Source of the DNA: Bryobacteraceae bacterium
GTDB taxonomy: Bacteria; Acidobacteriota; Terriglobia; Bryobacterales; Bryobacteraceae
DNA: 64,000 bases
Reading direction: 5' to 3'
Assembly (NCBI GenBank): GCA_023384675.1
Contig: JAHDVK010000016.1
Coordinates: forward strand, 62,001 to 126,000
Position numbers and translations under genes: made by a program. Position 1 is the first letter of the stretch. Every line of letters starts with the position of its first letter. Positions 35,190-45,351 of the stretch are shown here, piece by piece. The notes below the pieces were generated by a model, which was not told where the DNA came from, searched no databases, and worked only from the letters and a program-made list of their open reading frames with translations.

Positions 35190-36983
35190 CTACCGCTGGT
35201 TCGCCTTGAGAACCCTCTTCCTCAACCGGATGGTGGAGGGCGTCACTTCGACGAACTCGTCGTCGTTGATGAACTCGATCGCCTGTTCAAGATTCAGGAT
35301 GCGCGGCGGCACCAGCCGGATCGCCTCATCGGCGGATGAGGCACGCATGTTGGTGAGCTTCTTTTCCTTGATGATGTTCACGTTCAGGTCTTCGGGACGG
35401 GCGTTTTCGCCGATGATCATCCCCTCATAGACCTCCGCGCCGGGTGCGATGAAGATCTCGCCGCGCTCCTGGAGGTTGTAGATGGCGTAAGCGGTGGCAG
35501 TGCCGGACCGGTCGGCCACCAGCGCGCCGGTCAGACGCATGGGGATGTCACCCTGCCAGCCGGTGTATCCGTGGAACAGCGAATTCATAATGGCGGTGCC
35601 TTTGGTGTCGGTCAGCATCTCCGAACGCAGTCCGATAAGCCCACGCGAAGGGACCATGAACTCCAGCCGCACGCGCCCGGAACCATGGTTCACCATCTTC
35701 GACATCTTGCCCTTGCGCATGCCTAGCTTCTCGATAACCACACCCGTGTAGGCGTCGGGCACGTCCACCAGCAGCAGTTCCAGCGGTTCCATCAGCTCGC
35801 CGTCCATAGTGCGTGTGAGGATCTGCGGCTTGCCCACCATGAGTTCGAAGCCCTCGCGGCGCATCATTTCGATCAGGATGGCGAGTTGCAGCTCCCCGCG
35901 GCCCAGGACTTGAAAGGCGTCGGGCGAGGCAGTCTCCTCCACGCGCAGGCTGACGTTGGTCAACAGCTCTTTCATCAGCCGCTCGCGGAGATTGCGCGAG
36001 GTGACGAACTGTCCCTCGCGGCCGGCGAACGGCGACGTGTTGATGGTGAAGGTCATGCCGATCGTAGGCTCGTCGATCTGGATCTTCGGCATGGGGTGGG
36101 GGTCTTCGGGCGCGGAAACGGTCTCGCCGATGGTGATGCCCTCGACGCCCGCGATGGCGAGGATGTCGCCGGGTTGCGCGAGGTTCTCGTCCACCCGCTT
36201 CAGGCCCTCGAAGGAGTACATTTTCGTAATGCGCGTCTTCTGGACGGAGCCGTCGAGCTTGCAGATCGACACCTCGTCGTTCAGCTTGAGCGTGCCCTGA
36301 AACACGCGCCCGATTGCGAGGCGCCCGAGATAATCCGAATAATCGAGATTGCCGACCTGGAATTGCAGCGGCGCCGACGGATCACCCTTGGGCGGGGGGA
36401 TGTGCTTCAGGATGGACTCGAAGAGGGGCTCGAGGTTTTCGCCCCGGGCTTCGGGCTCCAGTTGGGCGATGCCGTCGCGCGCCACGGCATAGATCACTGG
36501 GAAATCGAGTTGCTCCTCGCTTGCGTCAAGGTCGATGAACAGGTCATAGATCTCGTTCAACACCTCCTGGATACGGGCGTCGGGCCGGTCGATCTTGTTG
36601 ACGATGATAATTTGGGGCAGACGCGCCTCCAGCGCCTTCGTCAGCACGTAGCGCGTCTGAGGCAAGGGGCCTTCGCTGGCGTCCACCAGCAGCATCACGC
36701 CATCCACGAGTTTGAGCGCGCGCTCCACTTCGCCGCCGAAGTCCGAGTGGCCCGGCGTATCGACGATGTTGATCTTGTGGTCCTTGTAGCGGACCCCGGT
36801 CGTTTTGGCGAGGATGGTGATGCCGCGCTCACGCTCGAGCTCGTTCGAATCCATCACGCGATCCTCGACGAGTTCATTCGACCGGTAGATGCCGGACTGG
36901 CGGAACATGGCGTCCACCAGCGTCGTCTTGCCGTGGTCCACATGCGCAATGATCGCGATGTTGCGAAGGTTCTGGTGAGACAT
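35190..36983 (-). CDS. typA: Translational GTPase TypA/BipA
   Basis: A 597-residue GTPase of the EF-G/LepA/TypA group. G1 is AHVDHGKTT, the switch region holds RERGITI, G3 is VDTPGHSDF and G4 is NKID. Domains II and III and the TypA-specific C-terminal region with [19 protein letters not shown] (core [14 protein letters not shown]) and [17 protein letters not shown] are present, so it is TypA, not LepA or EF-G. It binds ribosomes and acts in stress adaptation and ribosome assembly. The start at 36983 follows a GGCGGGAGAA stretch. It is divergent from nhaA. Confidence 0.96.
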   Translation of the reverse strand: MSHQNLRNIAIIAHVDHGKTTLVDAMFRQSGIYRSNELVEDRVMDSNELERERGITILAKTTGVRYKDHKINIVDTPGHSDFGGEVERALKLVDGVMLLVDASEGPLPQTRYVLTKALEARLPQIIIVNKIDRPDARIQEVLNEIYDLFIDLDASEEQLDFPVIYAVARDGIAQLEPEARGENLEPLFESILKHIPPPKGDPSAPLQFQVGNLDYSDYLGRLAIGRVFQGTLKLNDEVSICKLDGSVQKTRITKMYSFEGLKRVDENLAQPGDILAIAGVEGITIGETVSAPEDPHPMPKIQIDEPTIGMTFTINTSPFAGREGQFVTSRNLRERLMKELLTNVSLRVEETASPDAFQVLGRGELQLAILIEMMRREGFELMVGKPQILTRTMDGELMEPLELLLVDVPDAYTGVVIEKLGMRKGKMSKMVNHGSGRVRLEFMVPSRGLIGLRSEMLTDTKGTAIMNSLFHGYTGWQGDIPMRLTGALVADRSGTATAYAIYNLQERGEIFIAPGAEVYEGMIIGENARPEDLNVNIIKEKKLTNMRASSADEAIRLVPPRILNLEQAIEFINDDEFVEVTPSTIRLRKRVLKANQR

Positions 36984-37084
36984 AAGTTGGGTAGCTGGCG
37001 GCGGGAGAATTTTTTATTATCCCATGCCCAACCATGCCAGGTCGAGGCCCGCTTCCGCCGCACCCGGCGCTACACTATGAACTT

Positions 37085-38515
37085 ATGGTCGATAAATACG
37101 TGCCCGCCAACGCCTCGCGGCCCATCTCGCGGCTGATGCGGCCGGTGAAGTACTTCTTTCACCTGAAAGTGGCCGGCGGGATGCTGCTCTTTCTCAGTTC
37201 GCTTTTGGCGATGGTGTGGGCCAATTCAGCCTGGCACGATAGCTATCACGACCTGTGGCACGCTCCGTTTTCGATTCAAATCGGCGATTTCGGGCTCAGC
37301 TACCCGCTCGAGCACTGGATCAACGACGGCTTGATGGTGATCTTCTTCTTCGTCATCGGGCTGGAGATCAAACGCGAAATCCTGGTCGGCGAACTCCGCT
37401 CGGTCAAGAAAGCCTTGCTGCCGATCATCGCCGCGGCGGGCGGCGTCATTGTGCCCGCCACCTTTTACCACATGATGAACCGGGGCGGTCCCGGCGAGTC
37501 GGGCTGGGGCATTCCGATGGCCACCGACATCGCCTTCGCTCTGGGGATGCTCGCAATTCTGGGCCGCAAGGCCCCGCCGTCGCTCACCATTTTTCTCACC
37601 GCCCTAGCCATCGCCGACGACTTGGCCGCTGTGCTCGTGATCGCCATCTTCTATACCGCCAAACTCTCGATCTCATCTCTGCTGATCGGCTTCGCACTGC
37701 TGGGCGTGATGATGATCGCGAATATGCTCTGGGTTCGCAGCCCGATCGTCTATGCCCTGCTCGGCGTCGCCGTCTGGCTTGCGTTCCTGAAATCGGGCGT
37801 CCACGCCACCATCGCTGGCGTGCTGGCGGCGTTCTGCATCCCCGCGCGGATGCTGGTGGAGCCGGACACCTTCCTCAGCGCAGGCCGCCGGTTGCTCGAC
37901 CGGTTCGAGCGATTAACCAAGACTATGCCCTCGCTGCCCGAATCCCGCATGATGAAATGGCGCCTCCGCATCGGCATCTTCCAGAACCAGCACCAGATCG
38001 AGACCATCGAATCGCTCGAGCGGGTGTGCGAATACTCCCAAACGCCCCTGCAACGCATGGAGCGCGGCCTCCACCTCTGGGTCACAATCCTCATCCTGCC
38101 TCTTTTCGCGCTCGCCAACGCGGGCGTCGAAGTGATCGGCGACCCGAAAGAGATGCTGCTCACGCCCGTGACGATGGGCGTAGTGCTCGGCCTCGTCTTC
38201 GGCAAGCCCATCGGCATCTTTCTGTTCTCCTTCGCGGCCGTTAAATTGGGCTGGTGTGTTCTGCCGGCGGGCGCACGGTGGAAACACATTCTGGCCGTCG
38301 GCTGCCTGGCCGGCATCGGCTTCACAATGTCGTTATTTATCACCGGGCTGGCCTTCACCGATCGCATTTTGACCAATGAGGCCAAGCTGGGCATCCTGGT
38401 GGCTTCGATGATTGCGGTCATCCTCGGCGGCATCGCGCTGCAACTGGCCGCACGCAAGGACCGGCTCGTCTTCCAGGAGGCGCCGGGCGTGGAAGAAGAC
38501 GGGGATTACCAGTAA
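37085..38515 (+). CDS. nhaA: Na+/H+ antiporter NhaA
   Basis: A 476-residue, polytopic NhaA. The consecutive Asp pair in IADDLAAVLVIA (the sodium and proton site), FVIGLEIKRE, GWGIPMATDIAFAL and the Gly-rich C-terminal LAGIGFTMSLFI are all conserved. It exchanges sodium for protons across the inner membrane. It is longer than E. coli NhaA (about 390 residues), with an extra cytoplasmic segment between the two halves (about residues 260-330, containing FERLTKTMPSLPESRMM). The start at ATG 37085 is the first with a family-like N-terminus. Its stop lies 10 bases inside the convergent TonB receptor gene. Confidence 0.94.
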   Translation: MVDKYVPANASRPISRLMRPVKYFFHLKVAGGMLLFLSSLLAMVWANSAWHDSYHDLWHAPFSIQIGDFGLSYPLEHWINDGLMVIFFFVIGLEIKREILVGELRSVKKALLPIIAAAGGVIVPATFYHMMNRGGPGESGWGIPMATDIAFALGMLAILGRKAPPSLTIFLTALAIADDLAAVLVIAIFYTAKLSISSLLIGFALLGVMMIANMLWVRSPIVYALLGVAVWLAFLKSGVHATIAGVLAAFCIPARMLVEPDTFLSAGRRLLDRFERLTKTMPSLPESRMMKWRLRIGIFQNQHQIETIESLERVCEYSQTPLQRMERGLHLWVTILILPLFALANAGVEVIGDPKEMLLTPVTMGVVLGLVFGKPIGIFLFSFAAVKLGWCVLPAGARWKHILAVGCLAGIGFTMSLFITGLAFTDRILTNEAKLGILVASMIAVILGGIALQLAARKDRLVFQEAPGVEEDGDYQ

Positions 38516-40908
38516 TAGCGGAAACGAAGGCTGGCTGCGCGCGGACTCACCACCCGCGTCCCCACGAAAATGCTCTGGAAGTTGTAAAGCGCCGTGCGAT
38601 TGGTCATGTTCGTCACCTGAACGGCGATCTCCCAGCGCTTCTTCGTGTCGTCCGTCCGCGTGTAGCCCGCTGCCCAATCAAGCAGCGTGCGTGGACGCAC
38701 GCGCGGCGGGTCCGATTCCAGATTGACGTATGGCAGCATGTCGAAGAAGTCCGGGTCAATAGCGACGTCGTCGGCGCTCGATGGATTGGTGACCAACCCC
38801 GAGTCGTGCCGGACGGAGGCCGACATCCACAGCGAACGCGTGAAGTTGTAAACGCTGTTCGAATGAAGGCTGAGCCTCTGGTCGTGGTCGATGATGAATG
38901 GACCTTGCGTGAGAGCCTCCACCGCCGCGGAGCCGAGAAACAGTCCTCCCGTAAACGGCGGATTGACCACCACGCGCGCGTGCGTCGCGCTTAACGTGGA
39001 ACTGAACCGGCGGCCGGGGAACAGGTTCACCCGCCCTTCCGCTCCGTTGACGCGCGCCGACGCCAGCGAGGTGGGGAAGATAATGCCTGTGTCGAGAAAA
39101 TTGTCGTTGTCCTGGAGATCCGTCGAGTTCTTGTGATAGAACGTCCCGTTGATGGAAGCCCACGGGCCAATCGCCTGCTGCAGGCCCAATTCATAAACGT
39201 TCTGGCGCTCCGGACGAATCACAAACGATGCGCCTCCCAAAGTGTCGCGGATCGCCGGCGGTACCAGCGATTCAGCTTCCCGCGAATTCGCCAGCAGCAG
39301 GTTCTCATTCGGAGGTGTCTGGTAGGTGCGGTTGTAGGAGGCCCGGAACACCGTACCCGTCTCTTTCAGGTGATAGGCCAACCCTACGCGCGGCTGCCAC
39401 TGCGCCCCCCGTGCCAGAAAGCGGTAGTAGTCGTATCGCAGCCCGAGCGTTACCACGAAACGCCCCATCCTCATCGTGTCCTGCAGGAATGCGGACGAGA
39501 GCGATCCCGCCGCCCGCCCGGTGAAGCGGAACCAGTCGCCCCCCTGCGTCAAATCGTATGGCACGAGCGCGGGACTGAATTCCTCGTCAGCCTCGCCGTT
39601 GAAATCCGGACTGGTGATGGCGAAATTGAAATGCTCCCGCAGCGGAAACCGCTGGTAATCCACGCCGCCCCTCCAGGTGTGCCGCCCGGAGACCCGGTTA
39701 TAGCGCGCGTTCAGGTTGTAGGTGCCCAGCCGCCGCGCCTGATGCGCCGTAACCGGAGTGTCGCCCAGACTCGGAAAAAGGCGCGCGAAAGCGTTGCGGA
39801 ACGATGAGTTCACTTCAAACGTCGAGCGCGCATCAAGCGTCCGCAGCCAGCCTCCCGAAATCGAAATATCCTCGAGCGCCTGCCGCTGGTTTTGCAGGTT
39901 CGCATGCTGCGAACGCAAGTTCGCCAACTGGAACGAGGACCGCCCGCTCATCACCCCCAGCCGGATTATGTCCTTCGGAGAAGCCTGGTAGTCGAGCCGC
40001 GTGTAAGCGCGCTGCAAGTTGCCCCCGTTGTGCAGGTTGTCCAGCGACACCGAATCCAGAAACCGGTTCGACTTCATCGCGTTGAACGAAGCGAAATAGC
40101 CGATCTTGCCGCTGCCGCCCGTGAACTGCGTCTGCGACGCCATGGTGTCGAACTGCGCCAGCGACACCTGGTGCGATCCCTGAAAGAGCCGGCTGGAATT
40201 CAAGCCCGTCCTCGTTGTCACCACAGCCACGCCCGACACCTTGTTGCCGAACTCGGCAGGCACGTTGCCCGTGTACAGGTCCAGCGATTCCACGATCGAC
40301 GGGTCCACCGCATTCGCGAAGGCGCCTGTCAACTGGTCCGAAATCGGCATGCCGTCCACCACGAACGTCATCTGGTTGTGCGCGCCGCGTGGATGAATCG
40401 CGCCGTTCGCGTTCGCCGCGAAGCCGGGCATCGACAGCAGCACGCCCTCCAACCCGCGCGCGCCCGGCGGGTTCGGACTCTTTTCGAATGAAGCCGCGTT
40501 GATCTCGGTCCGCGTGCCCGTGGCTTCGGGGTCGATCAGAGTATCGAGCGACCCGGTGACGTCGATCTGCATGACCTCATCGGCCAGCCGCAGCGCCACC
40601 TCCAGACTCACCGGCACGTTGGACCGCAGGTTCACCGTGCGGCGTTCCACCGCGAAGCCCTCCTTGAACAGAATCACTTCGTAGTTCCGAAAAGGCAGGT
40701 TGGAAAAGCGCGCTTCGCCCGTCGCGCCGGTCACAGCCTCGCGCTTCAGCCCGGTCACCGCGTTCTCGATGGTCACCACCGCGCCAGGTATCGCATTTTG
40801 CAGGGGATCCGACACCTCTACAGTCAGGGTAGCCGTACCCTGCGCGAGGAGGCCGGTGGCAGCGAAATGAAGCAGGGCGGCGGCAACGGCCGCGCGTGGG
40901 CGCAACAT
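38506..40908 (-). CDS. TonB-dependent receptor with carboxypeptidase-regulatory N-domain
   Basis: An 800-residue outer-membrane protein. The signal peptide is about 22 residues, then a carboxypeptidase-regulatory (CarboxypepD_reg) domain with NAIPGAVVTIENAVTG, a plug domain containing GAHNQMTFVVDGMPISD and a beta-barrel of about 600 residues. The C-terminal strand ends RFRYYW, with a terminal aromatic residue as barrel proteins require. It is smaller than the Oar type at 45352. Such receptors import siderophores, glycans or other nutrients with TonB energy. Its 3' end overlaps nhaA by 10 bases, and it is divergent from the DASS transporter. Substrate not predictable. Confidence 0.88.
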   Translation of the reverse strand: MLRPRAAVAAALLHFAATGLLAQGTATLTVEVSDPLQNAIPGAVVTIENAVTGLKREAVTGATGEARFSNLPFRNYEVILFKEGFAVERRTVNLRSNVPVSLEVALRLADEVMQIDVTGSLDTLIDPEATGTRTEINAASFEKSPNPPGARGLEGVLLSMPGFAANANGAIHPRGAHNQMTFVVDGMPISDQLTGAFANAVDPSIVESLDLYTGNVPAEFGNKVSGVAVVTTRTGLNSSRLFQGSHQVSLAQFDTMASQTQFTGGSGKIGYFASFNAMKSNRFLDSVSLDNLHNGGNLQRAYTRLDYQASPKDIIRLGVMSGRSSFQLANLRSQHANLQNQRQALEDISISGGWLRTLDARSTFEVNSSFRNAFARLFPSLGDTPVTAHQARRLGTYNLNARYNRVSGRHTWRGGVDYQRFPLREHFNFAITSPDFNGEADEEFSPALVPYDLTQGGDWFRFTGRAAGSLSSAFLQDTMRMGRFVVTLGLRYDYYRFLARGAQWQPRVGLAYHLKETGTVFRASYNRTYQTPPNENLLLANSREAESLVPPAIRDTLGGASFVIRPERQNVYELGLQQAIGPWASINGTFYHKNSTDLQDNDNFLDTGIIFPTSLASARVNGAEGRVNLFPGRRFSSTLSATHARVVVNPPFTGGLFLGSAAVEALTQGPFIIDHDQRLSLHSNSVYNFTRSLWMSASVRHDSGLVTNPSSADDVAIDPDFFDMLPYVNLESDPPRVRPRTLLDWAAGYTRTDDTKKRWEIAVQVTNMTNRTALYNFQSIFVGTRVVSPRAASLRFRYYW

Positions 40909-41006
40909 ATGTACTGGGCTCCAGTGACCGGACGGATACTTCCATTAACCTACGGATTCATCACCCCGGTCAATGGGCCCCGCGGATTCGATAGACTCAC
41001 TGGAAC

Positions 41007-42431
41007 ATGGCGGCAGCGGAAATCCCCCAGAGACAAACACTGCTCAGGCTCGCTTCCCTGGTGGCGATCTACCTCTTTGTGACCCTTGTTCTGCCCCGGC
41101 CCGAAAGCGTCACCCCCGCCGGCTGGCGCCTCACCGGCCTCTTTGCCGCCACCGTCGCCGGGCTCGTCATCCAACCGCTGCCCGGCGGCGCGCTCGTTCT
41201 GCTCGCTATCACGCTCGCGCCGCTGCTAACGGATTTGCAGCTCCAGGAAGCCCTCGCCGGCTACGCCGATTCCACCGTCTGGCTCGTCATGGCGGCGTTC
41301 TTCATCTCCCGCGCGCTCCTGAACACCGGCCTGGCGCGCCGCATTGCCCTGCTGTTCGTGCGGGCCTTCGGCAATACCTCGCTGGGCGTCTGCTACGCAC
41401 TCTCGCTGTCGGACATGGTGCTCGCCAGCGTCATCCCCTCCAACGCGGCTCGCTCGGGAGGCGTCATCCTCCCCATCGCCCGCTCCATCGCGGAACTCTA
41501 CGGCTCTCTGCCGGGCGATACCGCCCGCCGGCTCGGCGCCTTCCTGATGGTCTGCGTTTACCAGTGTGTCGTCGTCAGTTGTGCGATGTTTTACACCGGC
41601 CAGGCCTCGAACCCGCTCGCCGCGCGCATGGCCGGGGACTTCGGCTTCGAGGTCACCTGGGCCGGCTGGTTCGCTGCGGGGCTCGTTCCCGGCCTCCTCT
41701 CCATCGCCATCGTGCCCCTGGTGATCTACCGCCTGAACCGTCCGGAGATCACCCGCACGCCCGAGGCCGCGGCCTTCGCTTCGTCCCAATTGCACGAGAT
41801 GGGCCCCCTCAAGGGCACGGAGAAAATTCTGACGGGCGTCTTCGTGGCCGTCTGCGGCCTCTGGATCACCTCCGGCTGGCACGGCCTCGATATCACCATC
41901 ACGGCCCTGTGCGGCAGCATGGCGCTGCTGCTCACCGGCGTCCTCAAATGGGACGACGTCCTCCGTGAGCGCGCCGCCTGGGACATCTTCCTCTGGTACG
42001 GCGGCCTGCTGCGTCTCGGCCGCGCGCTAAACGACGAAGGCGTCACCCGCGCCTTCGCCCAGGCCGTGGGGGATTATTTCTCCGGGCTGAGCTGGATGGC
42101 TCTGCTGCTGGTGGCGCTTCTCATCTTCTTCTACTCCCACTACGCTTTCGCCAGCATCACCGCGCACATCCTGTCGATGTACCCCGCCTTCCTCGCGCTG
42201 CTCGCCGCCAAAGGCGCGCCGCTCGGCCTCGTTGTCTTCAGCTTCGCCTCCTTCGCCAACCTCTCAGCGGGCCTCACCAACTACGGCACTACACCCGCAC
42301 CCATGTTCTACGGCCATGGATACGTCCCGCTCAAGGACTGGTGGAAGGCGGGCGCCGTCGCGTCCGTGGTGAACATCGCTATCTGGCTTACGGCCGGCTT
42401 CGCCTGGTGGAAGCTGCTCGGGTTGTGGTAA
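41007..42431 (+). CDS. DASS-family anion:sodium symporter (2-oxoglutarate/malate type)
   Basis: A 474-residue polytopic protein of the divalent anion:sodium symporter family (SLC13). The first substrate-binding hairpin is the SNAARSGGVILPI motif, a variant of the family SNT, and the second is GLTNYGTTPAPMFYGHGY, close to the LTHYGxGPAP motif of plastid 2-oxoglutarate/malate translocators. Sodium sites lie in these hairpins. It probably imports a C4 or C5 dicarboxylate. Here the SNT Thr is replaced by Ala, which may change specificity. It is divergent from the TonB receptor gene and ends 2 bases before the convergent regulator gene. Confidence 0.86.
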   Translation: MAAAEIPQRQTLLRLASLVAIYLFVTLVLPRPESVTPAGWRLTGLFAATVAGLVIQPLPGGALVLLAITLAPLLTDLQLQEALAGYADSTVWLVMAAFFISRALLNTGLARRIALLFVRAFGNTSLGVCYALSLSDMVLASVIPSNAARSGGVILPIARSIAELYGSLPGDTARRLGAFLMVCVYQCVVVSCAMFYTGQASNPLAARMAGDFGFEVTWAGWFAAGLVPGLLSIAIVPLVIYRLNRPEITRTPEAAAFASSQLHEMGPLKGTEKILTGVFVAVCGLWITSGWHGLDITITALCGSMALLLTGVLKWDDVLRERAAWDIFLWYGGLLRLGRALNDEGVTRAFAQAVGDYFSGLSWMALLLVALLIFFYSHYAFASITAHILSMYPAFLALLAAKGAPLGLVVFSFASFANLSAGLTNYGTTPAPMFYGHGYVPLKDWWKAGAVASVVNIAIWLTAGFAWWKLLGLW

Positions 42432-42433
42432 CC

Positions 42434-44185
42434 CTATCGCCCGCCGCACGCCGCCGGAAAATCCAACTCCCGCAGAACAGCCTCGAACTGAGGCCTTCCC
42501 CGCAGCGCATCGAATAACGGATCCGCGGCCAGGATCGTGATCAGCGGATCATTGCCACGCAGTGCCGCTTCGATCTCCCCACACGCCGCTTCCGGTTCGT
42601 CCAGCCCGAGATGCACACAGGCCCGCAGCACCGGATTCACGTACCGCGCTTGAGCGAGCCTGTCAAACTGGCGCAGCACCGCGCGCGCCTCCTCACGCCG
42701 CCCTGCGCGCCCCAGTGCCATCCCAAGGAATCCGAGCGCCCAGCCGAAGCCCGTTGCCGCGCTCGCCTGCAGTGGCGCCAGCGCCTCCTCTGCGCGCCCA
42801 GCCTGCAGCAGCGCCCGCCCCAGATGCACGAGCGCCAGCGGAAACTGCGGATCAAGCACCAGCACATGCCGGTGACATTCGATCGCCTCCTCGGTCCGCC
42901 CCATGAAATAGAGAAGCAACCCGAGATTCGCCAGCACCGGCATCGACAGCGGGTCGAGCCGCCGCGCCTGCTGCAGCTCCGCCCACGCCCGGCCGAATTC
43001 GCCCTGCAGCCCAAGGAAAATGCCAAACCATAGGTGGCTGTGCGCGGCGTGCGGCGCCAGCGCACACCCCCGCTCAAACGACTCGGTCGCGGCCGCCCAC
43101 TTGCGCTCGTGCAGGCCCAGCGCCGCCGCGCGCGATGTGTGCGCCTCGCCCAGCAACGGGTCGATCGCCAGCGCCCGCTCCGCCCCCTCTTTCACCCTCG
43201 GGAACGCCTCGTCCGGCGCCGCGAATCCCAGAAACCCCAACACCGCGTACCCGTCCGCCAGCCCCGACCACGGCGCCGCGTACTCAGGATCCCGCGCCAC
43301 CGCCTTCTCGAAACACCGGATCGCCTCCATCACCGCCGCCGGCGACCGCTGCCCAAGGTGATACCGCCCTAGCCGGTGAAGAGCATGCGCGTCCGCGTCG
43401 CCGGTATGCACTCGCGTGAGCCGCGTCCGCTCGTCCGGCGTCACGGCCACCCGCATCTGCTCCAGCACCAGCCGAGCGATCTCCTCCTCCAGGGCAAAAA
43501 GGTTCCAATCCAGCCGGTCGAACCGTTCGCTCCACAACGGCATTCCGTCTTCGGCGCGAATCAATTGTACTGTGATGCGCAGCACTCCGCCGTCGCGCTG
43601 CACCGCTCCATCCAGGATGTAGCCGGCTCCCAGCGCCTGCCCCAGCTCCCGCGCCCCAGTGCGCCGGTCGCGGAACGCGAACGACGAAGTCCGCGCCACC
43701 ACAGCGATGCCGGAAAGCCGGGCCAGCGTGTTGATCAATTCCTCGCTGATGCCATCCGCCAGCTGCCCGACTTCGGCGTCGCCCGCGAGGTTTTCCAGCG
43801 GCAACACGGCGATCGAGGGTTCCTTCGGCGATTCCGCCTCCAACATCTCCACCTCCGCGATCAGCCGGTAACCGCGTTTGGGAAGGTTCTCGATGAACTC
43901 CGGTTTCTGGGCCGAATCCCCCAAAGCCCGCCGCAACTCCGCCACCGCGCGGGTCAGCGAAGATTCGGCCGTAAACCGGCCGCGCCAGATCGCCGCCGTG
44001 ATCTCGTCCTTGCTGACGATCCCGCCGCCGGCCCGCACCAGCAATAGCAGCAGGTCCATCACCTGCGGCCGGACATAATTGGATTCGGTTTCCGATTCGA
44101 TGAAACCCAGAGCCGGCCGCACGGTCCAGCGCCTCAACCGAAAAGCCTGTGGACCCGAAGAATCGACGCCTCCGGCGGATGTCAT
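42434..44185 (-). CDS. Winged-helix transcriptional regulator fused to TPR repeats (CadC-like DNA-binding domain)
   Basis: A 583-residue regulator. Residues 20-110 are an OmpR-type winged helix with VMDLLLLLVRAGGGIVSKDEI (core LLLLVRAGGGIVSKDEI) and ENLPKRGYRLIAEV. A central domain (about 130-250, IAVLPLENLAGDAEVGQLADG) resembles the TolB-like/adenylate-cyclase-linked nucleotide-binding region found in this group. The C-terminal half is TPR-like repeats (EAIECHRHVLVLDPQFPLALVHLG, core LDPQFPLALVHLG). No transmembrane segment is visible, unlike CadC. The start at 44185 is a better family fit than an upstream extension. It is divergent from the barrel-isomerase gene and convergent with the transporter. 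Target genes unknown. Confidence 0.85.
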   Translation of the reverse strand: MTSAGGVDSSGPQAFRLRRWTVRPALGFIESETESNYVRPQVMDLLLLLVRAGGGIVSKDEITAAIWRGRFTAESSLTRAVAELRRALGDSAQKPEFIENLPKRGYRLIAEVEMLEAESPKEPSIAVLPLENLAGDAEVGQLADGISEELINTLARLSGIAVVARTSSFAFRDRRTGARELGQALGAGYILDGAVQRDGGVLRITVQLIRAEDGMPLWSERFDRLDWNLFALEEEIARLVLEQMRVAVTPDERTRLTRVHTGDADAHALHRLGRYHLGQRSPAAVMEAIRCFEKAVARDPEYAAPWSGLADGYAVLGFLGFAAPDEAFPRVKEGAERALAIDPLLGEAHTSRAAALGLHERKWAAATESFERGCALAPHAAHSHLWFGIFLGLQGEFGRAWAELQQARRLDPLSMPVLANLGLLLYFMGRTEEAIECHRHVLVLDPQFPLALVHLGRALLQAGRAEEALAPLQASAATGFGWALGFLGMALGRAGRREEARAVLRQFDRLAQARYVNPVLRACVHLGLDEPEAACGEIEAALRGNDPLITILAADPLFDALRGRPQFEAVLRELDFPAACGGR

Positions 44186-44419
44186 GGCGTCTTCAGTATA
44201 TCGATGACGGCTCGATCCGCCGGAGGCCATCTCCTCCGATCTGCGTGCCCTCGACAACTTCTGGTCTCAGGGGTTCGCGATCACTCTCATTATCCCTTCC
44301 GGCCCGCCGCAAAGTTCCTACATTTCCCCTGTATTGCCCCAAGGCCCCGCCGCCCCGCTTCGCCATGCCGGACAAACATGCCGGCTTCTTGAGAGAATGA
44401 CGGCAAGGAGCAACCGGAC

Positions 44420-45322
44420 ATGAAAATTTCCATGGGTTCCTGGGCCTTCTCCTTTGGCCCGTACGCCGAAAACCCGCTGCCCTTGCCCACCATCGCCGAG
44501 CACCTCGCGCGAACCGGCTATGACGGCATCGAACTCGGCGGGTTCCCCCCTCACGTCACACTCGAAACGCATGGCTCCCCGCGCGAACGCCAATCTCTCC
44601 GCTCCCTCCTCCATGACCTCGGCCTGGGCGTCTCCGGCTATGCGGCGGACTTCAGCAGCATCAATCCCACCGTTGTGGGCAACCACCAGCGCTATATCGA
44701 ACTCTTCCAGCGCCAGCTTGAAATCTGCGTCGATCTCGAAAGCCCCATGATCCGCGTCGACACCGGCGCCGCTCCGGGTTCGCTCGATGACGACGACTAC
44801 CACAACGCCCTCTATCGCGTCGCCGGCATCTGGCGCGATTGCGCCGACCTCGCCCGCGCTGCCCACGTCCGCATCGCCTGGGAGTTCGAGCCCGGCTTCG
44901 TCTTCAACAAGCCCTCCGAAGCCGTCACCATGCACGACCGCGTCGGCCACCCCTCCTTCACGATCCTGCTCGACACCTGCCACGCGTATATGTCAGCCGT
45001 CGCCGGCGCCCGCCACCATGTCCGCAAGGAATTGCTCGATGGCGGCATTGAGGAGCTGATCGAAATGCTCGACGGGCGCATCGGCGCCATCCACATCGAC
45101 GACTCCGACGGCACCCTGCACGGCGGCGAAACCTCCACCCACTGCCCCCTCGGACACGGCTCCATCGTCTGGGATCACGTCGCCCCCAAACTCCTCGCCA
45201 TTCCACACATCGAATGGTGGTGCGTCGATCTCTGCTTCTGGGCCGGCGCTCTCGATGAGATCGCCTCCAGCCTCGAGTTCGTCCGCAAGCTCGCTCAACA
45301 AAGCGCCGCCACACGAGCGTGA
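44420..45322 (+). CDS. Sugar phosphate isomerase/epimerase-type TIM barrel
   Basis: A 300-residue protein of the xylose-isomerase-like TIM barrel (AP endonuclease 2) superfamily. Glu, His and Asp metal ligands fall at the expected strands: EFEPGF, LLDTCHAY, AIHIDDSDG and HGSIVWDHV. The N-terminus MKISMGSWAFSFGPY and PYDGIELGG-like TGYDGIELGGFPP are typical. Family members epimerise or isomerise ketoses and inositol-type compounds. No signal peptide is present, so it is cytoplasmic. A second, exported barrel isomerase lies at 49032. Good GGAG precedes the ATG. It converges with the large TonB receptor gene, 29 bases apart. Confidence 0.84.
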   Translation: MKISMGSWAFSFGPYAENPLPLPTIAEHLARTGYDGIELGGFPPHVTLETHGSPRERQSLRSLLHDLGLGVSGYAADFSSINPTVVGNHQRYIELFQRQLEICVDLESPMIRVDTGAAPGSLDDDDYHNALYRVAGIWRDCADLARAAHVRIAWEFEPGFVFNKPSEAVTMHDRVGHPSFTILLDTCHAYMSAVAGARHHVRKELLDGGIEELIEMLDGRIGAIHIDDSDGTLHGGETSTHCPLGHGSIVWDHVAPKLLAIPHIEWWCVDLCFWAGALDEIASSLEFVRKLAQQSAATRA

Positions 45323-45351
45323 CGGCGCTCCCGTTTCCTCCGGCGGGCGAA